In this document: positions 1 through 12,057 of the stretch, piece by piece | How the letters are laid out: every line of letters starts with the position of its first letter | Position numbering within the stretch: position 1 is the stretch's first letter | DNA from: Cavenderia fasciculata | Lineage: Eukaryota > Evosea > Eumycetozoa > Acytosteliales > Cavenderiaceae | Length of the DNA: 64,000 bases | NCBI RefSeq assembly: GCF_000203815.1 | Contig: NW_004457737.1 | Coordinates: 1,736,001 to 1,800,000 of the forward strand | Direction: 5' to 3' | The notes under the pieces: model-generated | Told to the model about the DNA's origin: nothing | Database searches by the model: none | What the model saw: the letters and a program-made list of their open reading frames with translations, nothing else | Made by a program: the position numbers and the translations under genes

Positions 1-431
1 TACCATTCACTACAAATGCCCATGCATGTCTTGTACGAAGACCATCCTTGGCAGATGCAACTACAATTTGAACGATACCATGAATTATTACCAATACTCC
101 AATAAAGAAACATAAACTTGCCAATGCTAAAAATATGAAATAGAAAATAATTAATTAATTAATTAAGATATGGATTGAAAGTAAAACTTTTGATTTTTGG
201 TTCCAAATATTTATTACCTTTAAAGAATGTTGATTGGTGTTGTTGATCTTGTTTTTTAAAAAGAGACATTTTTTTGGATGCTGGTTTGGAGGACGAGGAT
301 GATTCGTCTTGGTTGTGGTGAGCAGAAGACGATGATGGTTCTGGGTGAATTGGACTTGGTTGAGGTTCCTTGATTTCAACAAATTCATCACCATTTGATG
401 ATGGTTGGTGTTCATGTACTGATTCAGACAT
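1..431 (-). CDS. N-terminal part of a predicted membrane protein (runs off left edge)
   Basis: The start codon is at 431-429. Exon 1 (431-218) encodes a hydrophilic, Ser/His/Gln-rich head of about 71 residues ending in STFFK. A GTAATAAAT donor at 217 and an acceptor ending at 127 remove a 91-nt intron. Exon 2 (126 to beyond 1) continues in frame with a hydrophobic stretch (LASLCFFIGVLVIIHGIV), a likely transmembrane helix, then VASAKDGLRTRHAWAF. The upstream bases are A/T-rich, as usual for dictyostelid starts. I do not recognise the family. The cytosolic low-complexity head followed by a helix suggests a small multispanning membrane protein, but the rest lies outside the window. Confidence 0.6.
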
Positions 432-1504
432 TGTTGTTGTTGTAGTTGTTTTTTTGAATAAATTAATTAATTATTAAACAAAAAAAAATAGAATAGAATA
501 TTTAAAATAAACAAACAATTATATTAAAATAAAATGAATTATTATTAGTGACTGTCACTACTACAAATACACTCTTATTTTTAATCATCATTGCAATTAT
601 ATAATATATATAATAAATAGCATTTAAACATTTTGGTATCATTATCTATTCATACCCATGCTTTTTTTAAGAAAAAGAGAGGGGTTTAAAGATGTAATGA
701 AAAGAGACAAAGAGACTTCTACCTCTGGTTTCTTTTGGATATAGAGAGTACTCTCACATACCATAATAATTATATCCATGATAACACCAACATACATATT
801 ATCTATAGATTTTTGGAGGACAATTTGAGATATCTTTGTACCCCCCCTATTAAAAATAAATAAATAATAACAACAACGATAACAGCCAACGTTGGACAAA
901 CAACATTGAATAATATTACTACTTGGTTAACATTATTATTATGTCATACTTTTATTAAAGGTGTTTGAAAAAAAAAATATCATACATGGATACAGATTAA
1001 ATATTAAAATTAAACAACCAAAAGGGAAGGAAATTTCCAAGTGTAATACTTTGTTTGATGGGTATGGTTGAAACTTGGAAGCTGGAATATATGATTGATT
1101 GCAACTATAATATTTTATATTCTCTATCATAAATTCGCTATGGTAGTCTCCGAAATTGAAAAAAAGCAAAGTCAGGTGAAGTCGGAGAACACATAAAAAA
1201 AGCATATTAAAAATAGAGTTAGAGTTGCTGACCACCTATTACTTTTTGTTTGTTTAAAGAGATAAAGAGATAGAGAGAGAAGAGAGACATAACAACGAGA
1301 AAGAGAAAAGAGGAGAGAAACAAAGTTTAGTAACAATTACAACAAACTTCAAAAAAAGTTATCACCTCTTTTTGAATTCATTCATCATTCATTATTATTA
1401 TTATATAGTTTACTGGTCATCTATATATTGTTAATATAAATTATATATATATATATATAGATAAGAAAATAGTAGTTAAAAAGTGTTAGATAAAGATACA
1501 GGAT
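432..1504. other. Intergenic spacer between divergent genes
   Basis: About 1.07 kb of AT-rich DNA separates the left-edge membrane protein (minus strand) from the SK-like channel gene (plus strand). Minus-strand open stretches around 642-899 and 939-1235 have no convincing starts, splice partners or recognisable protein. AT dinucleotide runs near 1441-1462 sit just upstream of the channel start. Both promoters should lie here. I see no RNA gene. Confidence 0.5.
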
Positions 1505-3605
1505 ATGTCTAGAAGGAAGTTATTAATTAATCTTCATCGGATGAAAGATGAAGAACTTCACTTTAAAATATTACCTTCGACTACAATTGCATTGAATGCT
1601 TTCCACAAGTATGTGTGATATCTATCTATCTATATATCTACTACTACTGATCTATGAATACATTCATATTTACATTTTGTTTTTCTTTCTTTCTTTTCTT
1701 TTTAAAATAAGTGATTTAAATGATGTTCATGCAGATAGATTATTGAGAAATAGATATCTTTATATCTTTTTAAATGGATTGCTTGGTATAGCATTTATGA
1801 TTGTGGAATTACAAGTTTCATGGGATGGCAAAGCTATTGTCATTGATAAATCAACCAAAACCTTTAGAATATTAATCTTTTTCTCTACTTTGATTCTTCG
1901 TATGTATTGATTGAGAAAGATATAGAAATAACACTGGTAATCATAATAATAATACTGGTAAATATATATTAATATTTTTTTTAGTTTGTCAATTAATGGA
2001 TTACTATAGACTTTTATTATCACATACAACACATGGATGGTTGACAAAAAGAGCAAGAGGGTTTAGAGTAACACCTCTCAATGTGGTGAGATCAACTACT
2101 TTGGCACCACTCTTTTGGGCAGAGGTTGCCATTTGTATATTGCAGCCCATTCCATTTGCATCGGGTGACCTTGCTATATGGAACGATCCAAAATGGGGTC
2201 TCTTTATGTGGCTCAGAGTTTATATGTTTGGTAGAGTCTATAGAGATTTTAGTCATGTTTATAAAATTAGACAAAGTATTATTAGAAAGTAAGAAAGAAA
2301 ACAAATTAAGATAATATTATATCAATGTATTGACAATTTGTCTCTTTTTTTTCTTTTTTTATAGGTATAGAGATAGAATGGAGATTCCACCAAAATTTAA
2401 TTGGGCATTAAGTTTTAAATCACTTTTATTCCAACAACCATTGACTACATTTATACCATTTACATTGTTTATTATATTTATTTGTTCTCATATTATCTAT
2501 GTCTTTGAAAGAGAAGCTAATCCCGAGGGATTCACATATCCAGTATCACTGTTTATTTCATTCCTTAGTATGTTTACAGGTTGGCCAACTGATACCTATG
2601 ATGAACATAATCCTGCAACTATTTTTGGTAGATTTGGTGCCATTGTAAGATAAGAAGAAAACTTATTCCTCAATCAGACGGAAAGATACTTACTTATTCT
2701 TTTTTTCTTTTCCATTTTTAGTTATCATGTGTATTAGGTTTATTCTGTTTATCATGTTTAATTGAAAACTTTAGTAATTTAACTCATCCAACTCCACATC
2801 AAAGACCAATCTTGAATTATATTACATTATTGGAAACTCAAGAAAAAGAAAGAGATTCTGCTGCTAGAGTAACTATAGAAATAAGAAATAAGAAATAATA
2901 TTAATATTAATATTAATATTCTTTTTTTAGTTAATTCAAACAGTTTGGAGAAGATATAGATGGCAACATTCAAATAGTTTTGCAGATAATCATACAGTTT
3001 TTAATACTCAGGAAGCATACTTTTGTATGAAATATATTGAGGGGGCAAAGAACTTTGGTCGTTGTAGAAGATATCGTAAACAGATTGAATCAATTGTCAA
3101 TGATGGCAAGGGTAAAGAAGAAAAGGAGGACAAGAAACAAATAGAAACATTGCTCAAAAACTATGAGATTGAAAAACAGGTACGATTCTCTGTTGAACAA
3201 CGTGTCTCAACGATGGAAGAACACCAAGAGTTTATGATCCGACAAATGAACATACTTTTACACAACCAGCAACAACTCTTACAAGTACTTGGTCAAAACA
3301 ATATCCCTCTTCCTATCCTTCAACCTCCTCTTCCTCCTCCAGCTGTTAATATGCCAACTCATCATTCAGTTCAAGTTGAGCCATTGTTCCATCCCCAACA
3401 ACAACAACAACAATCTACCAGTAGTAGCGTAGGAACAGGTTCTAGTTCTCAACAACAAGGTTATTCTGAACAACAAGACCAACAGCAACAACAACAACAA
3501 CAACCATTTTACCAACAACCGTCATCGCAACATTCCTATGAAAATAGAAGTGAACCATTTGGTCATTTCTCGACATCAACATCAAGCAACGATAATAGCT
3601 TATAA
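1505..3605 (+). CDS. SK-type (small-conductance Ca2+-activated K+) channel homologue with a non-canonical pore
   Basis: Six exons join in frame: 1505-1608, 1712-1899, 1985-2288, 2365-2644, 2722-2868 and 2931-3605, giving about 565 residues. The order follows SK/KCNN channels: several transmembrane segments, an S3/S4-like part with LRVYMFGRVYRDFSHVY (SK2 has LRLYLIARV), a linker KFNWALSFKSLL, then S5, pore, S6 and a calmodulin-binding-type helix SAARLIQTVWRRYR near residues 335-350. A coiled coil follows (about 395-460), then a Gln/Ser/Pro-rich tail. The family opens K+ pores when calmodulin bound to this helix binds Ca2+. The oddity is the filter: where SK has FLSIGYGD, this protein reads FLSMFTGWPTDTYDE (about residues 264-278), so GYG is absent and a few residues are inserted. 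It is a confident SK relative. K+ selectivity, or conduction at all, is doubtful. Confidence 0.8.
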
Positions 3606-6013
3606 AAAATATCAATTAAAACCAATCAATTTCTTTTTTTTCCCCGACCGACCTCCAACACAATTCAATGACACCCCGTTAAAAATTAAAAATATTTTTT
3701 TAAAATTTCATTTTCGCTCTCCCAGACTCTCCGATGCGAGGCGACACACCCTTTTAAAAAGTTGAGTAGAGTGTTTTTTTTTTGTTGTTTGTTTTCTTTC
3801 ATCATCCCAGTCAAACTAATATTAGAAGAAGGTGAGAATTATTTATACAGTACCATCCCCCTCATTCATCTAAAGTAGTAGTAGGAATAATTATAATAAT
3901 AATAGTTTGAAACATTAAAAAAAAGTATACTTTTTTTACTTTATCGGTCGTTGTATACAAGTTGTTTATCATAATAATAATAATCGTCATAATAATATTA
4001 ACGAGAAAAAGAATTATTTCTCGTTTTTCAAAGATTGAACTTCCATTCATAATAATATGTGTATATCGGAACTACAAAGCATTTATATGTGGCTCAACAA
4101 GATTATCTATTCATTCAACCGACTTTGTAGAAGGCATAAAGGTGGAAGTTCATAAAACAAAAAAAAAATCAATTACTTTTAAAGGTCGTTCAATACGTAT
4201 TCAATTTACAAAACATACAAATTTATTTATTGCTGGTCAGAGAGAGAAACAAAAACAACGAGTCGTTTATTTGTGAATCTTTAAAGAACTAGAACTTAGG
4301 AAATAGAAAAAAAACATTTTAGAATCAATTTAGATTATTACTTTTTTTTTTTTCTTTCAGCTTTAAAAATTGTAAGAAAGAATAGATAATTGGATCGTTT
4401 TGTTGTTCATCATCAAATCAATCATCATTATTCCTCTTCCTCTCCCTTCACCAATACATTTATTATTAATATTTATTTTCATTGGGTGGGAATAAATTAA
4501 TTTATTCCATGGTTATGAAAAAAGAGGGAAAAAAAAGGTATCCAATATCAATTATATGTGGACAATCAGATAATAATAATAATCGTAAATAGTAATAATA
4601 ATAATAATAATAATATTTAATAATAATTATTACAATTATAATAATTGTTTCACTCTACTATTCACTTTTGAAATTCATTTTCCTCCTCATCATCATCATC
4701 ATCAACATCATCATCGTCGTGTTTTTGTCGAATATAGTATAGGATAGGATAGGATAGAAAAAGTAGGTAGTACCAATACAATGTTGTCATCGGTGATCAC
4801 AACAATGGCAAACAATAGAGGAGGATATAAATGGAATATATAACATATATAAATTGGATATGTGGATAGATAGGTTTTGTGGAAATGTACCGTTGAACAG
4901 ATTGCCGGCAACAAAGAGGCAAATCCACCATATTATTTATGATGATTGCACCAACTCACAACAAGACGATTACGATATTCTTCTTCATCCTCTGAAAGTC
5001 TAATAATCAATAGCAACAATGTATTATTATTGTTGTTGTTATATTCTCAAAATAAGAGGAAGAGAAGAGGAGTAGTAGTAGTAGTATAACAACAGGAATT
5101 CCTACTATCCAATCGATTTGCATGCAGAAATACAATAGTTACAAAAACTATCATTGTTGTAAAAATGTTTCGAGATTGTAGACATACCACCCACTCACCA
5201 CATATATACTCACTCACTCACTCACACCTACCAACAACCACACCCCTCCCTCAATTGAGTGTCGAGGTGACAAATTATTGCTGCTGTCTGTCTTTTTCTT
5301 GTTTTTTTTTTTTGTCTGTCTCTTGAATGAGCGAGATAGCAGAGCAGCTGTAACAACTAGATTGGTAACAGATAAACATAAAGATGATTTTTATGATGAT
5401 TTTTTATATTTAAACAAAAAACACCCACAACCAACCATTAACAACAACTAATTGTTGCCTCCATTCAACATTGTTCCTCCTCTTTTCCTTTTACAAACAA
5501 CCAAAATATTTATAAATGTTTTGATAAAACTCTATAAAACACCAACAAAAACAAAAAAGAGCATTGAAAAATTCAAACTTTTTTTAAGAGTTAGATTTAA
5601 CATACATCACAAATAATACTATTATATTATATTTTTTTTGTTTAAACAAATATATTCGAATTGGTATGTTTCAATGTTAATAGTAGTAATAATAGTGATA
5701 GTGATATCTATAATTGGCGAATATTTTGAAAATTGATCCAAGTGATCACATCTGCAAAAAAACATGTTTTTTTTTTATCGTCTTGTGTTTTTTTTTAATT
5801 TAAAACAATATTAATCATTCACAAACAAAAAGTATTAATTCCTTTTATTTTTTTTATTTCTATTCTATTTTAGAGACTTTTTTTCTAAAGTTTTTCAACT
5901 ATAATTCTTTTTTATTATTATTTTATTCTTGCAAGTATCCAACAAAAAAAGAATAATAATTTACTTTGTTATTGTATTATTACAACGACAATATATATAT
6001 AAAAGAAGAAGAA
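3606..6013. other. Long intergenic spacer with simple repeats
   Basis: About 2.4 kb of AT-rich DNA between the channel gene and the FSH hydrolase gene. It contains ATA/ATT trinucleotide runs (around 3885-3905, 3970-4000 and 4575-4640), a CACT repeat near 5205-5230 and GTA repeats near 5070-5085. An open plus-strand stretch at 3962-4276 has no ATG in frame at its start and no recognisable domain. I see no tRNA or other RNA gene. Confidence 0.5.
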
Positions 6014-7086
6014 ATGATGGAAATAATGATGGAATCACACCACCACTCTGGTATATCACACCACAACTCTAATGGTTCTAGTACTTCGACCACAATCGAC
6101 TCGTTGTCACCATCCCTATCGATCTCCAACTCTTCAACACCACCATTATACAACAGTGGCGATAAGAAACGACTCAGAATTTTGTGTTTGCATGGATACA
6201 AACAAAACGCAAATTTGTTCAAGAGCAAGACCGCTGTACTTAGAAAATCTTTAGATGATATTGCAGAGTTTGGTATGTCAAGAAATCAAAGATGAACTCT
6301 CTCAATCAATCAAGAAGGAAAGAAGGAGAAGAAGTTGATTCTAACTTTTTTTTTTTTTAAAACAAAAAAAACAAATCCATCATCTACCCTACCCAACCTA
6401 CCTACTATATATATTTTACATAATATTTTAATATATTATATAGTTTACGTTGATGCTCCACATACAATTGATGAAGCTAAAGGTACAGCCTCTTGGTGGA
6501 GAGCTAGTGGTGATGGAAAAGAGTATCGTGGTTGGGAAACTACTCTTGATTATCTTAAAAATATTTTTATTAAAAAGGTAAATTATAATTTTTCAACATT
6601 TCTTTTTGTCACTTTCTTTATTTATATTAAACATTTGTTTATTTCTTTTAGGGACCATTTGATGGAATTATTGGATTTTCTCAAGGTGCCATTTTATCAA
6701 GTTTAATTAGTTCAATCTCATCTCTCAATCAAGAGAGTGATAATTATTTTACTGGATACAAGGAAATTTCGATCAAATTTAGTTTGTTGTTTAGTGGTTT
6801 CCAAAGCAGAGCCACTGTTCACCAATCTCTCTATCCTTCCAACGACAATGAAAGCAATCAAGGATCATACCCACTCTCCAAGATTGCTACCCCTTCTCTA
6901 CACGTCTGGGGCAAGGCTGACGAATTGGTATCCGCCTCCAATTGCGAAAGTCTCTCACTCCAATTCTCTGAACCACATATTTATATTCACGAACAAGGTC
7001 ATCTCATTCCTCTCTCCAAGAAAGATATCGAACACTATAGAAACTTTCTTCAACAATTTTTAAATAACGAAGAAGGGTTGGAATAA
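6014..7086 (+). CDS. FSH-family serine hydrolase (alpha/beta fold)
   Basis: Three exons, 6014-6272, 6444-6577 and 6652-7086, give about 275 residues. The first ATG after an A-rich leader (6014) precedes a His/Ser-rich head of about 50 residues that is not part of the fold. The conserved domain starts at KRLRILCLHGYKQN, the family's oxyanion-side strand. It continues with VYVDAPH, the nucleophile elbow GFSQGA (Ser, 6673-6690), the Asp region WGKADELV and the His region EQGHLIP, so the Ser-Asp-His triad is complete. FSH1/OVCA2-type enzymes are small cytosolic serine esterases, and human OVCA2 prefers long-chain esters. The substrate here is unknown. The gene converges with NCA2 across a 168-bp spacer of ATA repeats. 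Confidence 0.88.
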
Positions 7087-7254
7087 CCTTGCTACCTCTA
7101 ACAACACTGTATAGAGGATTCTTTAATAATAATAATAATAATAGTAATAATAGTAATAATTTTTTTTTAATTAATAAATTTAAAATTTCTTAACATTTAT
7201 AAGTATAATAATTATAAATATTATATTATTTATTTCTAATATTTTTATTTCTAT

Positions 7255-8752
7255 TTATTTTTTTAAAAAAGAATAAGTAGAAAACATTCTTTGAATGGTT
7301 AATAATTTTTCATTGTTTCCTAAATGCTCGGATTCTAGGTCTTGAAGGTCTTGATGAATCCATTCTCTTTCTTGACTATTCTTGTTGTTGTTTAGGTGTT
7401 TGGCATAGTGTTTCATTCTTTCGATTAGAATGAGTAATTGACCATACTCTTCAAATGGTTTCTTTTGTTGTTCCAATAATGTCTTTTCATCATCGTTGAT
7501 CAAAGGTGGTTGATAGAGACTAATTCGATAAAAGGTTGAAGCTACTCTTGTGGTAATGGGAACAATTTGATCTGGTAGACTTGTATGTTTGGTGATTGTT
7601 AGTCTACGATGAATCGAACGAAGTGTTGATAGGATTGATTTTTGGGCATTGACTGTATTCTTTGATTCCTTGACAGAGAAAGAGTCATTGATTTTCCAAA
7701 TAACAGTCCAAACAATGAGAACCGATGGAATGGCAGCTAGTAATTGGAAATTGAGTTCATTGCTTTGAAGCAACTTGTCAATTGCCAACATGGCTCTATC
7801 AACATCGACCTTTTCCTTTTGTACTTGGATCAATGCCAAACGCAAAAAGTCACCAAAGAGAGCAGACTTTATGGGAGCTCTAATGTTTAGTTCATAGGGT
7901 TTCATAATGTCACTTAGGTCTCCAAGTGCTACTCGATGTACCAACGAATCAATTTCGGCTTGACTCATATTGGATTGTGTCTCTTTGCAGAAATCAGTCA
8001 CCATACGAGTAAGAGAGTCTAGTGAAGATTGAAGTGCCGCAGGATCAGTGACATTCATTGATTTCTGGTCATATCGAATGACATTCCAAATATTCAACAA
8101 TGGAGTTTCAATATGTTCTCTTGAGAATCTTCTCCAGGCTTGATAGTTTTCCATGACCGACGTTTTAAATTCTTGACGATGTGAATAAGCATAACGAGCA
8201 CCAAAGACAGTCAAACTAGTGCCAATTAAAATCTTTGACCAATTACGAACCATCCAACTTGGTGGTCTTTCATCTCTAATTGCATCTTGACCTCTTAGCA
8301 CCATTGATTGTATTGAAATTGTATTTTCTTTTAATAGATTAAATAAATCTTTTTGATGTTCTTCTAATAAAGATTCATTTAATTTATCAATGCTACTAGA
8401 TTGTGAATAATCACATTTCTTTTTCCATTCTTGATATGATTTTGCAAATGAATCTTCTTCTTCTTGTTGTTGTTGATTTTCATCTTGATCTTTAAATAAT
8501 AATTCACAAGTATCTTTAATTAATAATAAAGATTGATTTATACCAATAATATAATCTGATAGTCCAATGGAATTAGTATTATTATTGGTTTCACCATTTT
8601 CAAATAAACTTAATGAATAAGTTAATCTTCCAATGGCAATTGATAGATTTGAAGAGATTGTAGTAAGAGTCTTAATTCTTTTTGTTAATTCTTTAATTGG
8701 ATGAAGTATTGATTCTCTTTTAATTTTTGTTGTAGTTGAAGTGTTATCTTGA

Positions 8753-8786
<34 letters not shown>

Positions 8787-9663
8787 GATTTTGTTGATTA
8801 TCATTATTTTCTTCATCACTAATAAATTCTTCATCACTTGGATTATCATTTAATTCTTGTTGTTGTTGAGTATTGTTGTTGTTGTTATCATCTCTTTTAA
8901 AAATAGTTTTTTTAATATAGTTGGTTGCCTTTTTTTGGTATTGATTAAATGTAACAATTGAAGAATTGAAACCAATACTTTTGTGAAGAGTCTTTTCAAA
9001 AGATAATTTACTATTCCAAAGACTATAGTAATATTGTACCCAAAAGAATGGAGTTTTTTCAAATAGATACCAATAACGTGAGTCGGTTCTCTTTGTCCAA
9101 TAATCTTGAGCCGATGTAATCTCTGATTCAACCATCAACAACAAATCTACCAATAAAACCAATTGATCAACCACCAAATTTGAAAGTAATAGTTGTTTTC
9201 CAGTCTTGTAAGTGATTGTCGGGTTAAGTTCAGCTCTTTTGTTTGTACCAGGTTTTAAAAGGTCACCTTCACCAATCATACCATCATTACCATACAAATT
9301 TTCAAATGATTCAAGTTGATTTTTAAATGATTCAATCTTTTGTAATAATGGTTGAAAGAATTGTTGTTGACCTATTAAATTTAATATATATCTATTTCTT
9401 TTTTGTTCATGTTGATGTTGATGATGATGATGATGATCTGATTGTTGTTGTTGTTGAGTATTTGAAGTATAAATTGAAGAAGAAGTAGTTGAAGTTGAAT
9501 AAGATTCATTGACTATACTTGTAATAGCATTCAATAGTTTAATATCCAATTGATGATCAATGTGATCATGTTCAACATGTAAACAATCCCATTTCTTGAT
9601 TGATGTTGAATCTAAAAGATTCTTTTTAACTTGTTTTGCTTTCTTGTGAATAAATGATGTCAT
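7255..9663 (-). CDS. NCA2: NCA2-like mitochondrial protein
   Basis: A single-exon frame of 802 residues. The C-terminal half carries the NCA2 family signature: RPPSWMVRNWSKILIGTSL (hydrophobic segment), HIETPLLNIWNVIRYD, then APIKSALFGDFLRLALIQVQ and KVDVDRAMLAIDKLLQSNEL, followed by a second membrane segment AAIPSVLIVWTVIW. In yeast Nca2 is a mitochondrial membrane protein needed, with Nca3, for expression of the mitochondrial ATP6/ATP8 genes, and later work links it to the outer membrane. The N-terminal half has Gln, His and Asn runs typical of dictyostelids and only weak family similarity. The start MTSFIHKKAK follows a T/A-rich leader. It lies 148 bp downstream of CCDC93 on the same strand, with no sign of co-transcription. 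Confidence 0.88.
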
Positions 9664-9811
9664 AAGTAATCTAAATTATTTGTTTGTTTGAAAGATTACA
9701 ATGCGAATGATCATTCTTACCTCATATCGATTTTTTTTTTTGTGAACTTCTTCTTCTTTTATTTAGTTTTGAAAAATTTTATACATTTATTTATTATTTA
9801 TTACTTTTATT

Positions 9812-11820
9812 TTATTGAGCAGTTAATTCAGATAAAGTTGATTGTAATACTTCATTCTTACGACATTCTTCTTGGAATTCCTTTGTATATTTATAATAGT
9901 TTCTTTCTTGTTCGACAAGGGTAATGTATTGATCAGAGAGCGAGGTATGTTTAGACTTTTCGTGTGCACGTTTACCTTCACTCTTGCTCAAAACCTCTTG
10001 GATACCGGCGATGATATTGTCCATTGATTTGATAAACATTTCCTTGTTGGTTTTGGAAGACATGGCAACATTGTATTTGGTTTGGATCGATTGGAGGATG
10101 GAAAGTTCATTGTCGAGAAGCTGGCGCTTGTCATCCAATGTATTGTAGGTGGTATAGTATTGACGAGTCTCTGTGAGTTTGGCGTCGGATTGCTCAGACA
10201 ACTCGATAAATTGTCTCTGGTATTGAAGGAGTTCGGCACGCGATGGCAATTCATCGAGATAACGTTGGAGTAGTGAAATGTCACGATTCTTTTTGTTGAG
10301 TAGTTGTTTGAGTTTCTTGAACTTTTCGAGGTCGGCCTCGAACGCCTCTTCTATCTGTTGGCGACGTTCGGCATCGTCTTCGTCTTCGGCGCTACCGCCA
10401 CCACCCTTGACCAGCTCCTCAATCTTGGCCTTGTACTCGAGCATCTGCTTCTTGCAGCTGTCCTTGAACATTTGCTCTTGTGCCACCAACGTCTCGTTGA
10501 GCAGGACCAACGAACGCAGTGCTTGGAGCATCTTTGTGTTTTCGGGTGTTTCGAGAGCATCCAATTTCTCAGTCTCTGCAATGATACGCGCGTTAAAGGC
10601 TTGGCGCTTGGCAAGATCGTTTTGGAGTTGGTCGACACGCTCTTGCAACTCTTGACGAAGCTTGGCAATACGCTTGAGCTCTTCTTGGCGCTGGCTGATT
10701 TGTTTGTCGAGTGCTGCCACCTTTTGACGATGTAATTTCTCGCCCATCGCTTTTCCAGACGGACCGTCAACATCCATCTCTGAATAACGATGTGCGAGAT
10801 CGTTGATTTCGTCGGTCGCCACCACCGACTTTAAAATGCCACCACTAATCTTGTTGATCTTTTGACTGTCCACTCCACTCATACTCTTCATCATCTTTTG
10901 AATACGCTTCTCTTCTTCATCGGCTTCACCAGAGCCATGGCCACCATCCTTGTCTTGACCAAGTGCTTGTTCGAGTTTGGCAGCTGCAGCCGACTTGTCA
11001 CCACTTGAAGGTGTGACTCTACTTAATCTGTGCAGTTTACCATACTCTAACAATGTTTCTTGGGGTGTGGCTGTACTGCCAGTGGTGGCAGCCGCCTTTC
11101 TAAATTTACGTGATGGTTTGTATCTGTTTTCAACCTGATGAACAAATGCACACGAGGCATCTAAATTGGTCTTGGTTTCCTTGTCTGTGGGTGTTTGGAA
11201 CCCCTTGTTAAACATACTCTCTGAATAGATACGAAGAAGATCTCCAGTCTCTTCTCTTGTCTCTATAACCTTTGCAATCAACCATCTAATAATTGGGAAT
11301 AGATTTGGATAATTTAAACCTTGAATTTGTTGTGCTTGTAATGGGAATGGACATTTCATTCTTCTCAATGATTTAATTAATTCTTCTGACAATGCACTAG
11401 AAGATTTGAAGATTCGAGAGTCAGTATTTAACTCTTACAAACTACTAAATATATATATCTATCTAATATACATTACATTTTTTGTCTAATATTTGAATTT
11501 TCTTGAAAGAATAAATCACCATCTACATCTACATTGGAGGCAGTGATTGACCAAGCCATACCACCTACTACCTTGTCAAATGGAGATAGACCTTGAATAC
11601 GAGCACGAAAGTAACCACCAGTCACCAATAGTTCAATAATCTCTTGATACTTTTGTTCAGAGTCTGTATCCTCCATCTGAGACAATTCACCTTCTCTTGC
11701 ATTGGCAGGTGCCTTGACCGTTGATCTCTTTGTAAAACTACTTAGATCATTTGAACTTGTATTTGCATCATCTGCAAAGAATATACTCTTTTTCTTTGCT
11801 TGTTTTAATGTATCTTCCAT
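9812..11820 (-). CDS. ccdc93: CCDC93, subunit of the CCC/Commander endosomal recycling complex
   Basis: Two exons, 11820-11477 and 11396-9812, join in frame (QKIALSEEL spans the junction, as in human QKIALSEKI) for about 642 residues. The N-terminal calponin-homology-like module is clear: [32 protein letters not shown] and DLFFQENS. Next come [22 protein letters not shown] and long coiled coils ending in [33 protein letters not shown] and [16 protein letters not shown], all matching the human protein in order. CCDC93 works with CCDC22, COMMD proteins and Retriever to return cargo from endosomes to the plasma membrane. The coding sequence is markedly richer in G and C at third positions than its neighbours. 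It shares a 237-bp divergent promoter region with COQ9. Confidence 0.93.
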
Positions 11821-12057
11821 CCTCTAAATATATATAAAGTACAAATAGAAAGACAGATAGAGAAATTAATTTAATAGTAGATCTTGTTTAAGTGAAGAGT
11901 TGAGTGTCTCTTGCAAAGAGCCTGGCTCATAAAAAAAAAATCATCAAATTCGAAAGGTTTTGTGATTATTCTTTCATTGCTCTGATGATCTTTTAATTTC
12001 CGACATAGGCGAATGATCATTAGATACTAAGGAAGTAGAAAGAAAGGAAGGAAGGAA
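11821..12057. promoter_or_regulatory. Divergent promoter region CCDC93 / COQ9
   Basis: 237 bp between two start codons on opposite strands, so both basal promoters must lie here. It contains an A-run (11931-11940) and the usual A/T-rich stretches. A CTGATGA-like string near 11982 superficially resembles a C-box, but no paired terminal stem or convincing D box is evident. Confidence 0.5.

Noticed and set aside
642-1235. Two minus-strand open stretches upstream of the channel gene
   Set aside because: No plausible start context, composition like spacer, no family resemblance.
3962-4276. Open plus-strand frame of 104 codons with a basic C-terminus
   Set aside because: No ATG at its start, a poly-Ile beginning made by ATA/ATT repeats, no recognisable domain and no splice partners.
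5421-5520. ACCCACAA string (5423-5430) resembling the dictyostelid snRNA upstream element
   Set aside because: No structured or snRNA-like sequence follows at the expected distance.
10278-10773. Long antisense and alternative frames in the CCDC93 coding region
   Set aside because: Shadows caused by GC-rich codon usage. The CCDC93 frame is certain from homology.
11975-12040. C-box-like CTGATGA in the CCDC93/COQ9 promoter region
   Set aside because: No terminal stem and no convincing D box, so a C/D snoRNA is not supported.
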